Positions 31,806 through 41,128 of a stretch of DNA of 64,000 bases are shown one piece after another. The DNA comes from an uncultured Prevotellaceae bacterium. GTDB lineage: Bacteria > Bacteroidota > Bacteroidia > Bacteroidales > Bacteroidaceae. Under the pieces are notes generated by a model. The model was given only the letters and a program-made list of their open reading frames with translations. It was not told where the DNA came from and did not search any database. Where the stretch lies: assembly GCA_946410305.1 (NCBI GenBank), contig CAMJZV010000016.1, forward strand, positions 1-64,000. Reading direction: 5' to 3'. Made by a program: the position numbers and the translations under genes. Position 1 is the first letter of the stretch; each line of letters begins with the position of its first letter.

Positions 31806-32492
31806 TTAAATCTTCAATATATTAAAGATGTTGTAATTGATGTCGTTATCGAAGACATCCTCGTGGTCATGCTTCTTGGTGAACTCGACGACACGGATGG
31901 TCACAGGCAGCACGACAATCTCGTAGAGCGTCTTCAGCGTCACCTGCGAAATCATCAGCGACGGCATCTCCTCCCAGGGAATGACACCACCTAAGGCCAG
32001 CGGGAAGAAGATGATGGAGTCGACGCCCTCGCCAAACACCGTACTCAGGATGGCACGTGCCGAGAAGTTCTTACCCCCTGACGACAGCTTCATCTTCGAC
32101 ATCACATAGGCATTGGTGAACGAGCCGCAGATGAAGGCGATGAACGAGGCCAGCGCAATACGCGGAGCCAGGCCGAAAATCTGATGGAATCCTGCATCGC
32201 CATCCCAATAGTCGGCACCGGGTATCCAGTCGGCAATGGCACCCATGAGGACGAAGAAGAAGTTCATGGCGAAGCCCATCCAGATGAGCATGCGCGTACG
32301 ACTGTAGCCCCACACCTCGCACACCACATCGTTGATGATGTAGCTCACAGGGAATACGATGATACCTGCTGTCAGGTTGACAGGTCCGAAAGAGAGTTGC
32401 TTTGTTTCCAATACGTTTGCCGTAATCAGGCAGACGCAGAACAGGGTGCCGAAAAGCATAAACAGCACGCTGACACGTTTCTTTTCTTCCAT
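31806..32492 (-). CDS. yhhQ: Queuosine precursor transporter (YhhQ family)
   Basis: 228 residues with about six transmembrane helices ([59 protein letters not shown] and others). The [17 protein letters not shown] and [12 protein letters not shown] motifs are typical of the YhhQ/DUF165 family, which imports preQ0 or preQ1. Its neighbour queF and the upstream preQ1-I-like riboswitch strongly support this role. Confidence 0.92.
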   Translation of the reverse strand: MEEKKRVSVLFMLFGTLFCVCLITANVLETKQLSFGPVNLTAGIIVFPVSYIINDVVCEVWGYSRTRMLIWMGFAMNFFFVLMGAIADWIPGADYWDGDAGFHQIFGLAPRIALASFIAFICGSFTNAYVMSKMKLSSGGKNFSARAILSTVFGEGVDSIIFFPLALGGVIPWEEMPSLMISQVTLKTLYEIVVLPVTIRVVEFTKKHDHEDVFDNDINYNIFNILKI

Positions 32493-32498
32493 ATTATT

Positions 32499-32548
32499 CT
32501 TGTTTTGTTAAAGGGGGTCAGTCCGCTGACTTAAGCAAGTACCCCTAG
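32499..32548 (-). ncRNA. preQ1-I-like riboswitch in yhhQ-queF leader
   Basis: On the minus strand GGGGTAC is followed by a small hairpin (AGTC/GACT), then ACCCCCTTTAACAAAACAAG 7 nt before the ATG. The P1 stem GGGG/CCCC and the A-rich tail TTAACAAAACAAG match class I preQ1 aptamers, whose tail folds into the loop as a pseudoknot and covers the ribosome-binding region. The loop between the P1 strands is longer than in the minimal aptamer. The -7 box TACCTTTG lies at 32560-32567, so the aptamer fills the whole leader. Confidence 0.78.
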
Positions 32549-32662
32549 TTAAGCGCCTGCAAAGGTACAAAAAAAAGTGAAAAGTGAAAAGTGAATAGTG
32601 AAAAATTTGCTACCGCCACAGATTTTTTGTAATTTTGCAGGCAAATTAGCAAATATATCGAA

Positions 32663-34729
32663 ATGGCAGAAAAGAAATTCAAGAGAACAACAGTGACCTC
32701 AGCACTACCTTATGCTAATGGTGGTGTGCATATCGGTCACCTCGCTGGCGTCTATATCCCAGCAGACATCTACGTGCGCTACCTGCGTCTGAAGAAGGAG
32801 GATGTCATGTTTATCGGAGGTTCTGACGAGCACGGTGTGCCCATCACTGTTCGTGCCCGCAAGGAGGGCATCACCCCACAGGATGTGGTAGACCGCTATC
32901 ATAAGATGATCAAGGACTCGTTCCAGGAGTTCGGCATCTCTTTCGACATCTACAGCCGTACAACCAGCGAGATACACCACAAGTTTGCCGCTGAGTGGTT
33001 CCGCAAACTCTACGACGAGGGTAAGCTGGTCGAGGAGACCACCGAGCAACTCTATGACGAGGAGGCCAAGCAGTTCCTGGCAGACCGCTACGTTACTGGC
33101 GAGTGCCCCCACTGCCACAATGAGGGTGCCTATGGTGACCAGTGTGAGAAGTGTGGTCGCGACCTCAGTCCCACGGAGCTCATCAATCCCAAGTCTACCA
33201 TCTCTGGTTCTACCCCCGTGCTCAAGGAGACCAAGAACTGGTACCTCCCTCTGAACGAGTATCAGGACTGGCTGAAGCAGTGGATTCTGGAGGGTCATAA
33301 GGAGTGGCGCCCCAATGTCTATGGTCAGTGCAAGTCGTGGTTGGAGATGGATCTGCAGCCCCGTGCCATGACACGCGACCTCAACTGGGGTATCCCCGTA
33401 CCCATCGAGGGTGCTGAGGGCAAGGTGCTCTACGTATGGTTCGACGCCCCCATCGGCTACGTGTCCAACACTGTCGAGCTCTGCAAGAACAACCCCGAGA
33501 AGTGGGGCAACTGGGAGAAGTGGTGGCAGGACGAGGATACCCGTCTGATACACTTCATCGGTAAGGACAACATCGTGTTCCACTGCATCATCTTCCCCGT
33601 CATGATGAAGGCCCACGGCAAGTATATCATGCCCGACAACGTGCCCTCTAACGAGTTCCTGAACCTGGAGAACGACAAGATTTCCACCTCGCGCAACTGG
33701 GCTGTCTGGTTGCACGAATACCTCGTCGACATGCCCGGCAAGCAGGACGTGCTGCGCTATGTGCTGACAGCCAATGCTCCTGAGACCAAGGACAACAACT
33801 TCACATGGAAGGACTTCCAGGATCGTAATAACAACGAGCTCGTGGCTGTCTATGGCAACTTCGTCAACCGTGCCCTGCAGCTCACCAAGAAATACTGGAA
33901 CGGCGTCGTTCCCGCCTGCGGCGAACTGCAGGATGTCGACAAGGCCGCTCTGGCAGAGTTCAAGGACGTCAAGGGCAAGGTAGAAGCACTGCTCGACCAG
34001 TTCAAGTTCCGCGATGCCCAGTTCGAGGCCATGAATCTGGCACGTATCGGCAACCGCTACATCACCGAGTGCGAGCCCTGGAAGGTGTGGAAGACCGACC
34101 AGAAGCGTTGCGAGACCATCCTGAACATCTGTCTGCAGCTCACAGCCAACCTCGCCATCGCTTTCGAGCCCTTCCTGCCCTTCAGCAGCAAGAAACTGCG
34201 CGAAATGCTGAACCTCGAGAGCTTCGAGTGGGACGAGCTGGGGTCTACCGACCTGCTCAAGGCTGGTCATCAGCTGGGTGAGCCCGCCCTACTCTTCGAG
34301 AAGATTGAGGACGACGTCATCCAGAAGCAGCTCGACAAACTGGCAGCTACCAAGAAGGCCAACGAGGCTGCCCAGTACAAGGCTGCCCCCATCAAGGATA
34401 CCGTCAGCTTCGAGGACTTTGAGAAGCTCGACATCCGCGTAGGCTTAGTCAAGGACTGCCAGAAGGTCAAGAAGTCGAAGAAGCTGCTGCAGTTCACCAT
34501 CGACGACGGCTCAGGTACTGACCGCACCATATGCTCAGGTATTGCCGCCTTCTACGAGAATCCTGAGGAGCTCATCGGCAAGCGTATCCTCTTCGTCGCC
34601 AACTTCGCACCCCGCACCATGATGGGCATCGAGAGTCAGGGTATGATTCTCTCTGCCGTGGATGCTGACGAGAGTCTCAGCGTAGTGACAACTACTAAGG
34701 ACGTAAAGCCTGGCTCACAGGTAGGATGA
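32663..34729 (+). CDS. metG: Methionyl-tRNA synthetase
   Basis: 688 residues. The class I synthetase signature is HIGH in [11 protein letters not shown], and the KMSKS loop reads KISTS in [11 protein letters not shown], a variant I associate with Bacteroidetes enzymes. A zinc knuckle has paired CxxC motifs (CPHC...CEKC, about 150-170). The anticodon-binding helical domain follows, and a C-terminal EMAP-II/Trbp111 tRNA-binding domain (about 575-688; [13 protein letters not shown]...[13 protein letters not shown]). The promoter TAATTTTG lies at about 32631. A heptad array AGTGAAA (32576-32603) precedes it. Confidence 0.97.
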   Translation: MAEKKFKRTTVTSALPYANGGVHIGHLAGVYIPADIYVRYLRLKKEDVMFIGGSDEHGVPITVRARKEGITPQDVVDRYHKMIKDSFQEFGISFDIYSRTTSEIHHKFAAEWFRKLYDEGKLVEETTEQLYDEEAKQFLADRYVTGECPHCHNEGAYGDQCEKCGRDLSPTELINPKSTISGSTPVLKETKNWYLPLNEYQDWLKQWILEGHKEWRPNVYGQCKSWLEMDLQPRAMTRDLNWGIPVPIEGAEGKVLYVWFDAPIGYVSNTVELCKNNPEKWGNWEKWWQDEDTRLIHFIGKDNIVFHCIIFPVMMKAHGKYIMPDNVPSNEFLNLENDKISTSRNWAVWLHEYLVDMPGKQDVLRYVLTANAPETKDNNFTWKDFQDRNNNELVAVYGNFVNRALQLTKKYWNGVVPACGELQDVDKAALAEFKDVKGKVEALLDQFKFRDAQFEAMNLARIGNRYITECEPWKVWKTDQKRCETILNICLQLTANLAIAFEPFLPFSSKKLREMLNLESFEWDELGSTDLLKAGHQLGEPALLFEKIEDDVIQKQLDKLAATKKANEAAQYKAAPIKDTVSFEDFEKLDIRVGLVKDCQKVKKSKKLLQFTIDDGSGTDRTICSGIAAFYENPEELIGKRILFVANFAPRTMMGIESQGMILSAVDADESLSVVTTTKDVKPGSQVG

Positions 34730-34759
34730 AGTAGATGAAAGATTAAAAATGAAAAATTA

Positions 34760-34799
34760 AATATAAAGGCTGCGATGATTCGCAGCCTTTATATTTTTT
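34760..34799. terminator. Bidirectional terminator metG / acyltransferase
   Basis: Perfect 15-bp arms (34760-34774 and 34781-34795) with a 6-nt loop. A T-rich tract follows on the plus strand and an A-rich tract precedes it, so it serves both convergent genes. Confidence 0.85.
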
Positions 34800-35877
34800 A
34801 TGAGCGTCCAAACAGCCATTTCTTAAAGAACGGACTGACGCGCAGGATATTCGACGAGATGATACAGAAGCCGATGATAAGCAACGCCATGGCCACGGAG
34901 ATGGTGGTGTCGAGCACGAAGTTGTGGCGGTACTTGTCGAAGAACATGCCAATGGCAGGCACGTTGGGCATGAAGAAGAAGTGGATGAGGTAGATGTCCA
35001 GCGTGCGACGGCCGATATATTGCAACGAGGCGCCAATCACTGTCAGCTTGGTGAAGTACTGCTGATAGCTGCGGAAATACATGAAGACTATGGTGAGCAG
35101 ACCAAATTTTGCAATCGTAGAAGGCAGGTTGGTCCATTCCATACGCAGCTGGTGCCACTTCAACACGTCGAGGGTTGCCCAAATAACCAAGATGATGACC
35201 AGCGGATAGAACCACTTGGAGTCCATGACACGCTGTGCCCTGTCCCAGTAGCGGTGGACGATGTTGCCATAGAGGAAGAAGGGGAAATGGATGAACACAC
35301 GTCCCAGCGACAGGTCGTCAATCCACTGGATATGTGCACCTTTGTAGCCCTGCGCCCATGAGAAATACTTGGGCAGGAAGCACGTCTCGTAGAATCCCAA
35401 AGAGATGAGGAAGAGGATGGTGATGGGTATCCATGACTTCACGTGGAGCTTGCTTTCTACGTAAGCGAAGAGATAATAGATAACAAACATCCACAGCAAG
35501 GCAATAGTGAACCAATAGCCACCTTTCGTAGCTGAGTGGAAATTGGTGATGACAGCTTCCACGAAATGGGGCGACAACATGGCACAGAACAGGAAGAAGA
35601 AACAGGCGGTGGGAATGATTTGCACCTTCAGTTTCTTGACGAGCAACTGTCCTAAGTTGTGGGCATCCCACACCTGTGCAGCCTTGTAGGCGAGGAATCC
35701 GCTGACGAAGAAGAACAGCGGCATGCGGAACAGCAACAGGAAGGGCAGTGATGACGACCACTTCCAATTCTGCTCAAAGCCCATCTGGCTGACATGGTTG
35801 GCTACCACCAATATCATTGTGAAGCCTCGCAAGGCATCGAGCCATTCCAAACGTGGTTTCTTAACGGGAAGATCCAT
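34798..35877 (-). CDS. Acyltransferase-3 (OafA/NodX-type) membrane protein
   Basis: 359 residues with about ten transmembrane helices. The N-terminus RLEWLDALRGFTMILVVANHVS contains the LDxLRG-type motif and catalytic-region His of the acyltransferase-3 family, which transfer acetyl or other acyl groups to surface glycans. IGRRTLDIYLIHFFF near the C-terminus is also typical. Substrate unknown. It lies 36 bp after the miaA start region only by strand; it reads in the same direction as miaA and is separated from it by a heptad array (35884-35918). Confidence 0.85.
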   Translation of the reverse strand: MDLPVKKPRLEWLDALRGFTMILVVANHVSQMGFEQNWKWSSSLPFLLLFRMPLFFFVSGFLAYKAAQVWDAHNLGQLLVKKLKVQIIPTACFFFLFCAMLSPHFVEAVITNFHSATKGGYWFTIALLWMFVIYYLFAYVESKLHVKSWIPITILFLISLGFYETCFLPKYFSWAQGYKGAHIQWIDDLSLGRVFIHFPFFLYGNIVHRYWDRAQRVMDSKWFYPLVIILVIWATLDVLKWHQLRMEWTNLPSTIAKFGLLTIVFMYFRSYQQYFTKLTVIGASLQYIGRRTLDIYLIHFFFMPNVPAIGMFFDKYRHNFVLDTTISVAMALLIIGFCIISSNILRVSPFFKKWLFGRS

Positions 35878-35883
35878 ATTATA

Positions 35884-35918
35884 GATTAAAGATGAAAAAT
35901 GAAAAATGAAAGATTAAA
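35884..35918. repeat. Five degenerate heptads GATTAAA/GATGAAA/AATGAAA
   Basis: Units of exactly seven bases (GATTAAA, GATGAAA, AATGAAA, AATGAAA, GATTAAA) fill the spacer between miaA and the acyltransferase gene. The last unit overlaps the miaA stop codon. Comparable arrays occur at 5892-5919, 32576-32603, 34734-34761, 38214-38288 and 62036-62070. Confidence 0.8.
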
Positions 35919-36891
35919 CGAGAAGTGATAATATCTGACGCACCTTGTCGTCCATAGGCTGCAAGGCGTCTATCCAGTGGATGGTGAAGCCTCGACGCTC
36001 CATACCGCGGAACCACGTCATCTGACGCTTGGCAAACTGGTGGATGGCAATCTCCAGTCGTTGGAACATCTCGTCGTAAGTAGTCTTGCCAATGAGATAC
36101 TCTGTGACGAACTTATACTCTAAGCCGTAATAGATGAGGTCTTCGGCAGGGATGCCCTCAGCGAGCAGTCCCCTCACCTCCTCTATCATGCCCTCTTCCA
36201 GGCGGGCCTTCAAGCGACGGGTAATCTTCTCGCGACGGGCCTCGCGGTCGATATTGACACCAATGATAAGGGAGTCGATGGGTGGCAACTCGCGCTTAGG
36301 CATAGGGGTATGGAGGTTATATTTCTCTATCTCGATGGCACGGATGGCACGCTGACAGGAGTCGACATCGGTCTTATTGTGCATGTTCGAGCCCGTCTGG
36401 GCCTTCAGCTCAGTGAGCATCTGTGTGAGTTCGTCGAGCGTCTTACCCTCCAGACGTGCCCTTAGCTCTGGGTTCTGAGGTACGGGCGACAGCTGATAGC
36501 CTTTTAGTACGGCCTCAATATAGAGCCCTGTTCCACCGCAGAGGATGGGTGTTTTGCCTCTACCTATTATATCTTGATAGGCATCGAAGAAGTCCTGCTG
36601 ATATTGGAACAGGTTGTACTTCGTGCCAGGTTCACAGATGTCGATGAGGTGGTAGGGAATATTGACCATTGACCATTGACCATTGACCATTGAATCGCCA
36701 ACCACAGTGCGATAATCGCAAAGGTCCTTACCCGTACCGATATCCATGCGGCGATAGACCTGACGGGAGTCGGCAGAGATGATCTCTGCGCCACATCCGC
36801 CATTAACGGGGGGCAATGCTACTGCCAAGGCTGCTGCCAGGGGTGTCTTGCCACTAGCTGTAGGTCCGAGTATGGTAATCATCTTCTGCAT
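35914..36891 (-). CDS. miaA: tRNA dimethylallyltransferase (MiaA)
   Basis: 325 residues from the ATG at 36891. Transfers a dimethylallyl group to A37 of tRNAs reading UNN codons. The P-loop GPTASGKT is at the N-terminus, followed by ISADSRQVYRRMDIGTGK and IPYHLIDI, with GGTGLYIEAVLKG and QRAIRAIEIE further on. An insertion between residues about 72 and 85 (SMVNGQWSMVN) is encoded by four exact copies of a seven-base repeat (36661-36688 plus partial). Because 7 is not a multiple of 3, gain or loss of one unit would shift the frame. The promoter TAATTTTG (36901-36908) leaves almost no 5' UTR. Confidence 0.95.
   Translation of the reverse strand: MQKMITILGPTASGKTPLAAALAVALPPVNGGCGAEIISADSRQVYRRMDIGTGKDLCDYRTVVGDSMVNGQWSMVNIPYHLIDICEPGTKYNLFQYQQDFFDAYQDIIGRGKTPILCGGTGLYIEAVLKGYQLSPVPQNPELRARLEGKTLDELTQMLTELKAQTGSNMHNKTDVDSCQRAIRAIEIEKYNLHTPMPKRELPPIDSLIIGVNIDREARREKITRRLKARLEEGMIEEVRGLLAEGIPAEDLIYYGLEYKFVTEYLIGKTTYDEMFQRLEIAIHQFAKRQMTWFRGMERRGFTIHWIDALQPMDDKVRQILSLLV
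36661..36693. repeat. Heptanucleotide tandem repeat (ATTGACC)4 inside miaA
   Basis: Four perfect ATTGACC units plus ATTGA on the plus strand. The same unit (as TTGACCA) appears at the end of the heptad block in the gene at 46120-47679. Confidence 0.92.
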
Positions 36892-36900
36892 ATCAGTGGG

Positions 36901-36941
36901 CAAAATTACATAAAAAATGCCGTCCGACAAAATCGGACGGC
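36901..36941 (-). terminator. gapA terminator overlapping miaA promoter
   Basis: Stem GCCGTCCGA/TCGGACGGC (36919-36927 with 36933-36941), followed on the minus strand by ATTTTTTATG and immediately by TAATTTTG, the -7 box of miaA. Termination of gapA and initiation of miaA therefore share about 40 bp. Confidence 0.8.
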
Positions 36942-36964
36942 ACAATTTTTATTTCTGAGTGGTA

Positions 36965-37990
36965 TTATTTCAGCTCAGCGAGGTACTTAATGGTGCGAAC
37001 CATCTGAGAAGTGTAAGAGTTCTCATTGTCGTACCAAGCAACAACCTGTACGAGAGAGTTGCCATCACCAATCTTGCTTACCATGGTCTGGTTAGCGTCG
37101 AAGAGTGAACCGAACTTCATACCGATGATGTCGCTTGAAACGAGCTTCTCCTCAGTGTAACCGAAGCTCTCGTTGGTAGCAGCCTTCATGGCAGCGTTGA
37201 TACCCTCAACAGTTACCTCACCCTTAACAACAGCGTGCAGGATGGTGGTAGAACCTGTAGGAGTTGGAACGCGCTGAGCAGCACCGATCAGCTTACCGTT
37301 CAGCTCAGGAATAACGAGACCGATAGCCTTAGCAGCACCAGTAGAGTTAGGAACGATGTTCTGAGCACCGGCACGAGCGCGCTGAACATCACCCTTGCGC
37401 TGAGGACCGTCGAGAATCATCTGGTCGCCAGTGTAAGCGTGAACGGTGGTCATGATACCGCTCTGGATAGGAGCGAAATCGTTCAGAGCCTTGGTCATAG
37501 GAGCCAAGCAGTTGGTGGTGCAAGAAGCAGCTGAGATAACAGTGTCAGCAGGAGTCAGAGTCTTGTGGTTTACATTGTAAACGATAGTAGGCAGATCGTT
37601 ACCAGCAGGAGCTGAGATAACAACCTTCTTAGCACCAGCAGTCAGGTGAGCAGAAGCCTTCTCCTTAGATGTGTAGAAACCTGTGCACTCCAGAACAACG
37701 TCTACATCCAGCTTGCCCCAAGGCAGCTCAGCAGCGTTAGGAATAGCATAGATAGTGATCTTCTTACCATCAACAACGATGAAGTCCTCACCAGCCTCAA
37801 CAGTGTGCTTGTTCTCACCGAACTTGCCACAGAAACCACCCTGAGCGGTGTCATACTTCAACAGATGAGCAAGCATCTTTGGGCTTGTCAAGTCGTTGAT
37901 AGCTACTACCTCATAACCTTCAGCCTCGAACATCTGACGGAATGCGAGGCGACCGATACGGCCGAAACCGTTAATTGCTACTTTTGTCAT
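36965..37990 (-). CDS. gapA: Glyceraldehyde-3-phosphate dehydrogenase
   Basis: 341 residues from the ATG at 37990; an upstream in-frame extension is not conserved. The Rossmann motif [16 protein letters not shown] and the active-site [12 protein letters not shown] with catalytic Cys are present, as are HAYTGDQ and WYDNENSY. This phosphorylating, NAD-dependent glycolytic enzyme makes 1,3-bisphosphoglycerate. The promoter -7 box TAACTTTG lies at 38085-38092 (minus). Codon choice is strongly biased, as expected for a highly expressed gene. Confidence 0.97.
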   Translation of the reverse strand: MTKVAINGFGRIGRLAFRQMFEAEGYEVVAINDLTSPKMLAHLLKYDTAQGGFCGKFGENKHTVEAGEDFIVVDGKKITIYAIPNAAELPWGKLDVDVVLECTGFYTSKEKASAHLTAGAKKVVISAPAGNDLPTIVYNVNHKTLTPADTVISAASCTTNCLAPMTKALNDFAPIQSGIMTTVHAYTGDQMILDGPQRKGDVQRARAGAQNIVPNSTGAAKAIGLVIPELNGKLIGAAQRVPTPTGSTTILHAVVKGEVTVEGINAAMKAATNESFGYTEEKLVSSDIIGMKFGSLFDANQTMVSKIGDGNSLVQVVAWYDNENSYTSQMVRTIKYLAELK

Positions 37991-38290
37991 AATACTTAAT
38001 TTATTTATAAAAATGAGTTGTAAATTTGCTTTCTCTAGTAAAAAATGTGCCTTTTGTTGCACTTTTTTCTCGTTTCGGGCACAAAGTTACAAAAAAATAT
38101 CTATATTTGCACTTGAAATCTATCTTAATTAAAGTGAAAAGTGAAAGTGAGCAGAAAAAAATGAGGTAATTCACAAATAGGATGCTAAGATTGCAAAACG
38201 CAGATAGCAAATATACATGAAAGATGAAATATGAAAGATGAAATATTGAACATTAAAACTTAAATATTAAACATTAAAACATTAACAACT

Positions 38291-38686
38291 ATGGGATTTA
38301 TTAAAGAATTCAAAGAGTTTGCCATGAAGGGCAATGTGATGGACATGGCAGTCGGTGTAATCATCGGTGGTGCTTTCGGTAAGATCGTATCAAGTCTGGT
38401 CAACGACGTGCTGATGCCTCTCGTAGGTATGATTACGGGCAACATCGACTTCACGACGTTGTCGTTCAAAATTGGTGAGGGCGATGATGCTGCTGTACTG
38501 GCCTATGGTAACTTCATCCAGAACACTGTCGACTTCATCATTGTCGCTTTCTGTATCTTCCTGATGCTGAAGGGCATCAACAAGCTCAACCGCAAGAAAG
38601 AAGAGCCCGCAGCTCCTGAGGCTCCCAAGGGTCCCACGCAGGAAGAGTTGCTCACTGAGATTCGTGACCTGCTGAAGCAGAAGTAA
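38291..38686 (+). CDS. mscL: Large-conductance mechanosensitive channel (MscL)
   Basis: 131 residues. The N-terminal helix [33 protein letters not shown] contains the pore-lining Gly-rich TM1. TM2 is at about 75-97 ([26 protein letters not shown]). The C-terminal helix bundle is present. It releases solutes during hypo-osmotic shock. It is preceded by a 75-bp A/T-rich heptad array and followed by a terminator. Confidence 0.96.
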   Translation: MGFIKEFKEFAMKGNVMDMAVGVIIGGAFGKIVSSLVNDVLMPLVGMITGNIDFTTLSFKIGEGDDAAVLAYGNFIQNTVDFIIVAFCIFLMLKGINKLNRKKEEPAAPEAPKGPTQEELLTEIRDLLKQK

Positions 38687-38721
38687 GCCACTTTTTCCTA
38701 TCGTTGAACATAATTCAAATC

Positions 38722-38764
38722 AAAGAAAGCAGCCTTGAAAGCAAAAACAAGCCTGCTTTCTTTC
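38722..38764 (+). terminator. Terminator of mscL
   Basis: AAAGAAAGCAG (38722-38732) pairs with CTGCTTTCTTT (38754-38764), with inner CCTTG/CAAGC pairing. Confidence 0.75.
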
Positions 38765-38836
38765 TTTATAATAAAAAATATGTGTAACTTTGCGCCCTCA
38801 TTTCCAATAGGTAGTAAATATAGGTAGTAAAGAAAA

Positions 38837-40540
38837 ATGAAAACACTTGATTTCAAGCCGAAAATTGTTTCGGCCATTAAGAATTACAATCGCCAGACAC
38901 TGATGGCCGATGTGATGGCTGGTATCATCGTTGGTATCGTAGCATTGCCATTGGCCATTGCGTTCGGTATCGCCAGCGGTGTGTCGCCTGAGAAAGGTAT
39001 TATTACCGCTATCGTCGCCGGACTGATGATTTCACTGTTTGGTGGTAGCAAAGTACAGATTGGTGGACCTACGGGTGCCTTCATCGTCATTGTCTATGGC
39101 ATCATTGAGCAGTATGGCATTCAGGGACTGACCGTTGCTACGCTGATGGCGGGCGTCTTCCTTATCATGCTGGGCGTGCTGCGCCTGGGCACCATCATCA
39201 AGTATATTCCCTACCCCATCGTGGTAGGTTTCACCAGCGGTATTGCCGTCACCATCTTCACCACACAGGTAAAAGACCTGCTGGGTATGCAGATGGACAC
39301 CGTACCCAGCGACTTCATCGAAAAGTGGGGCGCCTACCTATATAATATAGGTAATATAGACCCATGGAGTGCACTGGTGGGTATTGTCAGCGTCGTGCTG
39401 ATTGCGGTCTGGCCACAGCTGGCACGTCTTTTCCACCTTTCACCACTCAAAGCTCTGCCAGGCTCGCTGGTAGCCATCGTTCTGATGACGGTAGCCGTAC
39501 TGCTGCTCAAGCAGTATGCTGGTGTGACAAGTATAGAGACTATTGGTGACCGCTTCAGCATCAACTCTACACTGCCTGGCGCCGTCGTTCCAGAGCTGTC
39601 ATGGGAGACCATCAAAGGCCTCGTAGGTCCTGCGGTAACGATTGCCGTGCTGGGTGCCATCGAGTCACTGCTGTCAGCTACTGTTGCTGACGGTGTCATT
39701 GGCGACCATCACAACTCTAACACCGAGCTCATCGGTCAAGGTATTGCCAACCTGGCATCACCCATCTTCGGTGGTATCCCCGCAACAGGCGCCATTGCCC
39801 GTACAATGACCAATATCAACAATGGTGGACGCACACCCGTGGCTGGCATTGTCCATGCCTTCGTGCTCCTGCTCATCTTCCTGTTCCTCATGCCTCTGGC
39901 ACAGTACATTCCTATGGCTTGTCTGGCTGGTGTACTCGTCGTCGTCAGCTACGGAATGAGTGGCTGGCGCTCGTTCCTCGCTATGACACGTAATCCGAAG
40001 AGCGATGTCACCGTGCTACTGCTCACCTTCTTCCTCACCATCATCTTCGACCTCACCGTCGCCATCGAGTTCGGCCTCATCTGCGCCTGTCTGCTGTTCA
40101 TGCGACGCATGTCTGAGACAACCGACGTCAAGGCCATCTACGATGAGATTGACCTCAACGAGGATGCTGATATGGAGCGTGGCAACCTAGAGCACCTCAC
40201 CATTCCAGAGGATGTAGAAGTCTACGAGATCAACGGTCCGTATTTCTTTGGTGCAGGTAACCGCTTCGAAGATATCATGGCACGCTATGGCAAGCGTCCG
40301 AAGGTACGCATCATCCGTATGCGTAAGGTACCATTCATCGACTCTACTGGTCTGCATAACTTGGAGAACATGTGTCTGATGAGCCAGAAAGAAGGCATCA
40401 CCATCGTCCTCTCTGGAGTCAACGAGAAAGTCGACAGCGTACTGCGTCGCAATAATTTCGAACAACTCCTTGGTGCTGAGAACATCTGTAACCACATCGA
40501 CCTTGCTCTAGCAAGAGCTCGTGAAATTGTGGAAGCATAA
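38837..40540 (+). CDS. SulP-family inorganic anion transporter with STAS domain
   Basis: 567 residues. The N-terminal 400 residues hold 10-14 membrane segments with family motifs (GIVALPLAIAFGIASG, GPTGAFIVIVYG, GGIPATGAIARTMTNI). The C-terminal STAS domain (about 440-560) has VPFIDSTGLHNLE, whose DSTG includes the usual phosphorylatable Ser position. Members carry sulfate, bicarbonate or dicarboxylates; the substrate is not evident here. -7 box TAACTTTG at 38785-38792. The terminator is shared with the convergent thioredoxin-like gene. Confidence 0.92.
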   Translation: MKTLDFKPKIVSAIKNYNRQTLMADVMAGIIVGIVALPLAIAFGIASGVSPEKGIITAIVAGLMISLFGGSKVQIGGPTGAFIVIVYGIIEQYGIQGLTVATLMAGVFLIMLGVLRLGTIIKYIPYPIVVGFTSGIAVTIFTTQVKDLLGMQMDTVPSDFIEKWGAYLYNIGNIDPWSALVGIVSVVLIAVWPQLARLFHLSPLKALPGSLVAIVLMTVAVLLLKQYAGVTSIETIGDRFSINSTLPGAVVPELSWETIKGLVGPAVTIAVLGAIESLLSATVADGVIGDHHNSNTELIGQGIANLASPIFGGIPATGAIARTMTNINNGGRTPVAGIVHAFVLLLIFLFLMPLAQYIPMACLAGVLVVVSYGMSGWRSFLAMTRNPKSDVTVLLLTFFLTIIFDLTVAIEFGLICACLLFMRRMSETTDVKAIYDEIDLNEDADMERGNLEHLTIPEDVEVYEINGPYFFGAGNRFEDIMARYGKRPKVRIIRMRKVPFIDSTGLHNLENMCLMSQKEGITIVLSGVNEKVDSVLRRNNFEQLLGAENICNHIDLALARAREIVEA

Positions 40541-40558
40541 AACAAGTAGATATCCATC

Positions 40559-40601
40559 ATAAAGAGAAAGCGCTGACTAAACATCAGCGCTTTCTCTTTA
40601 T
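40559..40601. terminator. Bidirectional terminator, 18-bp stem
   Basis: Perfect arms 40559-40576 and 40584-40601 with a CTAAACA loop, ending in TCTCTTTAT on either strand. It lies between the SulP gene and the convergent TlpA-like gene. Confidence 0.85.
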
Positions 40602-40603
40602 CG

Positions 40604-41113
40604 TTACTTGAATAATTTATCAAGCATCTCGTAGAACTTAGGGTCTTCTCCGACGACCGTATCCACTACCTTTCCTTCAGGACTGATAATAATCTTCGTG
40701 GGGAATCCAGAGATGAGATAGTCATCGCAGACATCAGAACCCTTGGGTACGTAGACATGCTTCCAAGGCAACTCGTACTCTTCAACGGCTCTTTTCCATT
40801 TCCGCTTACTGTCGTTACAGTCCACACCTAGAATCTCCATCTTGCTCTTATACTTCTGATAGTATCTCTTCATCTCGGGGATGCCCTTGATACACCAGCC
40901 GCACCAAGAGCCCCAGAAGTCGAGAATGAGGTATTTGCCACGCAGCGACTCCAGTGACAGAGGCTGGCCGTCAATATCTTCGAGGATGAAGTCGGGAGCC
41001 ATACTGCCAACGGGCAGTACTTCATCCTCTTCTTCCTCTTCCTGTGCAAAGCCGTTCATCAGACCGCCAAAGGCAAGGATAGCTACCATCAGCCACTTTA
41101 TTGTTTCCTTCAT
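40604..41113 (-). CDS. Secreted thioredoxin-fold (TlpA-like) protein
   Basis: 169 residues. A signal peptide (about 1-23, ending GFAQ) precedes an acidic EEEEEDE stretch and an AhpC/TSA-type thioredoxin fold. DFWGSWCGWCIKGIPEMKRYY carries the redox CxxC (Cys-Gly-Trp-Cys). It should act as a periplasmic thiol oxidoreductase. It lies 15 bp downstream of guaA in the same direction and is probably co-transcribed with it. Confidence 0.88.
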   Translation of the reverse strand: MKETIKWLMVAILAFGGLMNGFAQEEEEEDEVLPVGSMAPDFILEDIDGQPLSLESLRGKYLILDFWGSWCGWCIKGIPEMKRYYQKYKSKMEILGVDCNDSKRKWKRAVEEYELPWKHVYVPKGSDVCDDYLISGFPTKIIISPEGKVVDTVVGEDPKFYEMLDKLFK

Positions 41114-41128
41114 GCTTTTAATTATATA

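Noticed and set aside
32705..34270. 521-codon open frame antisense to metG
   Set aside because: A mirror of the strongly biased metG codons; no protein-like domain pattern.
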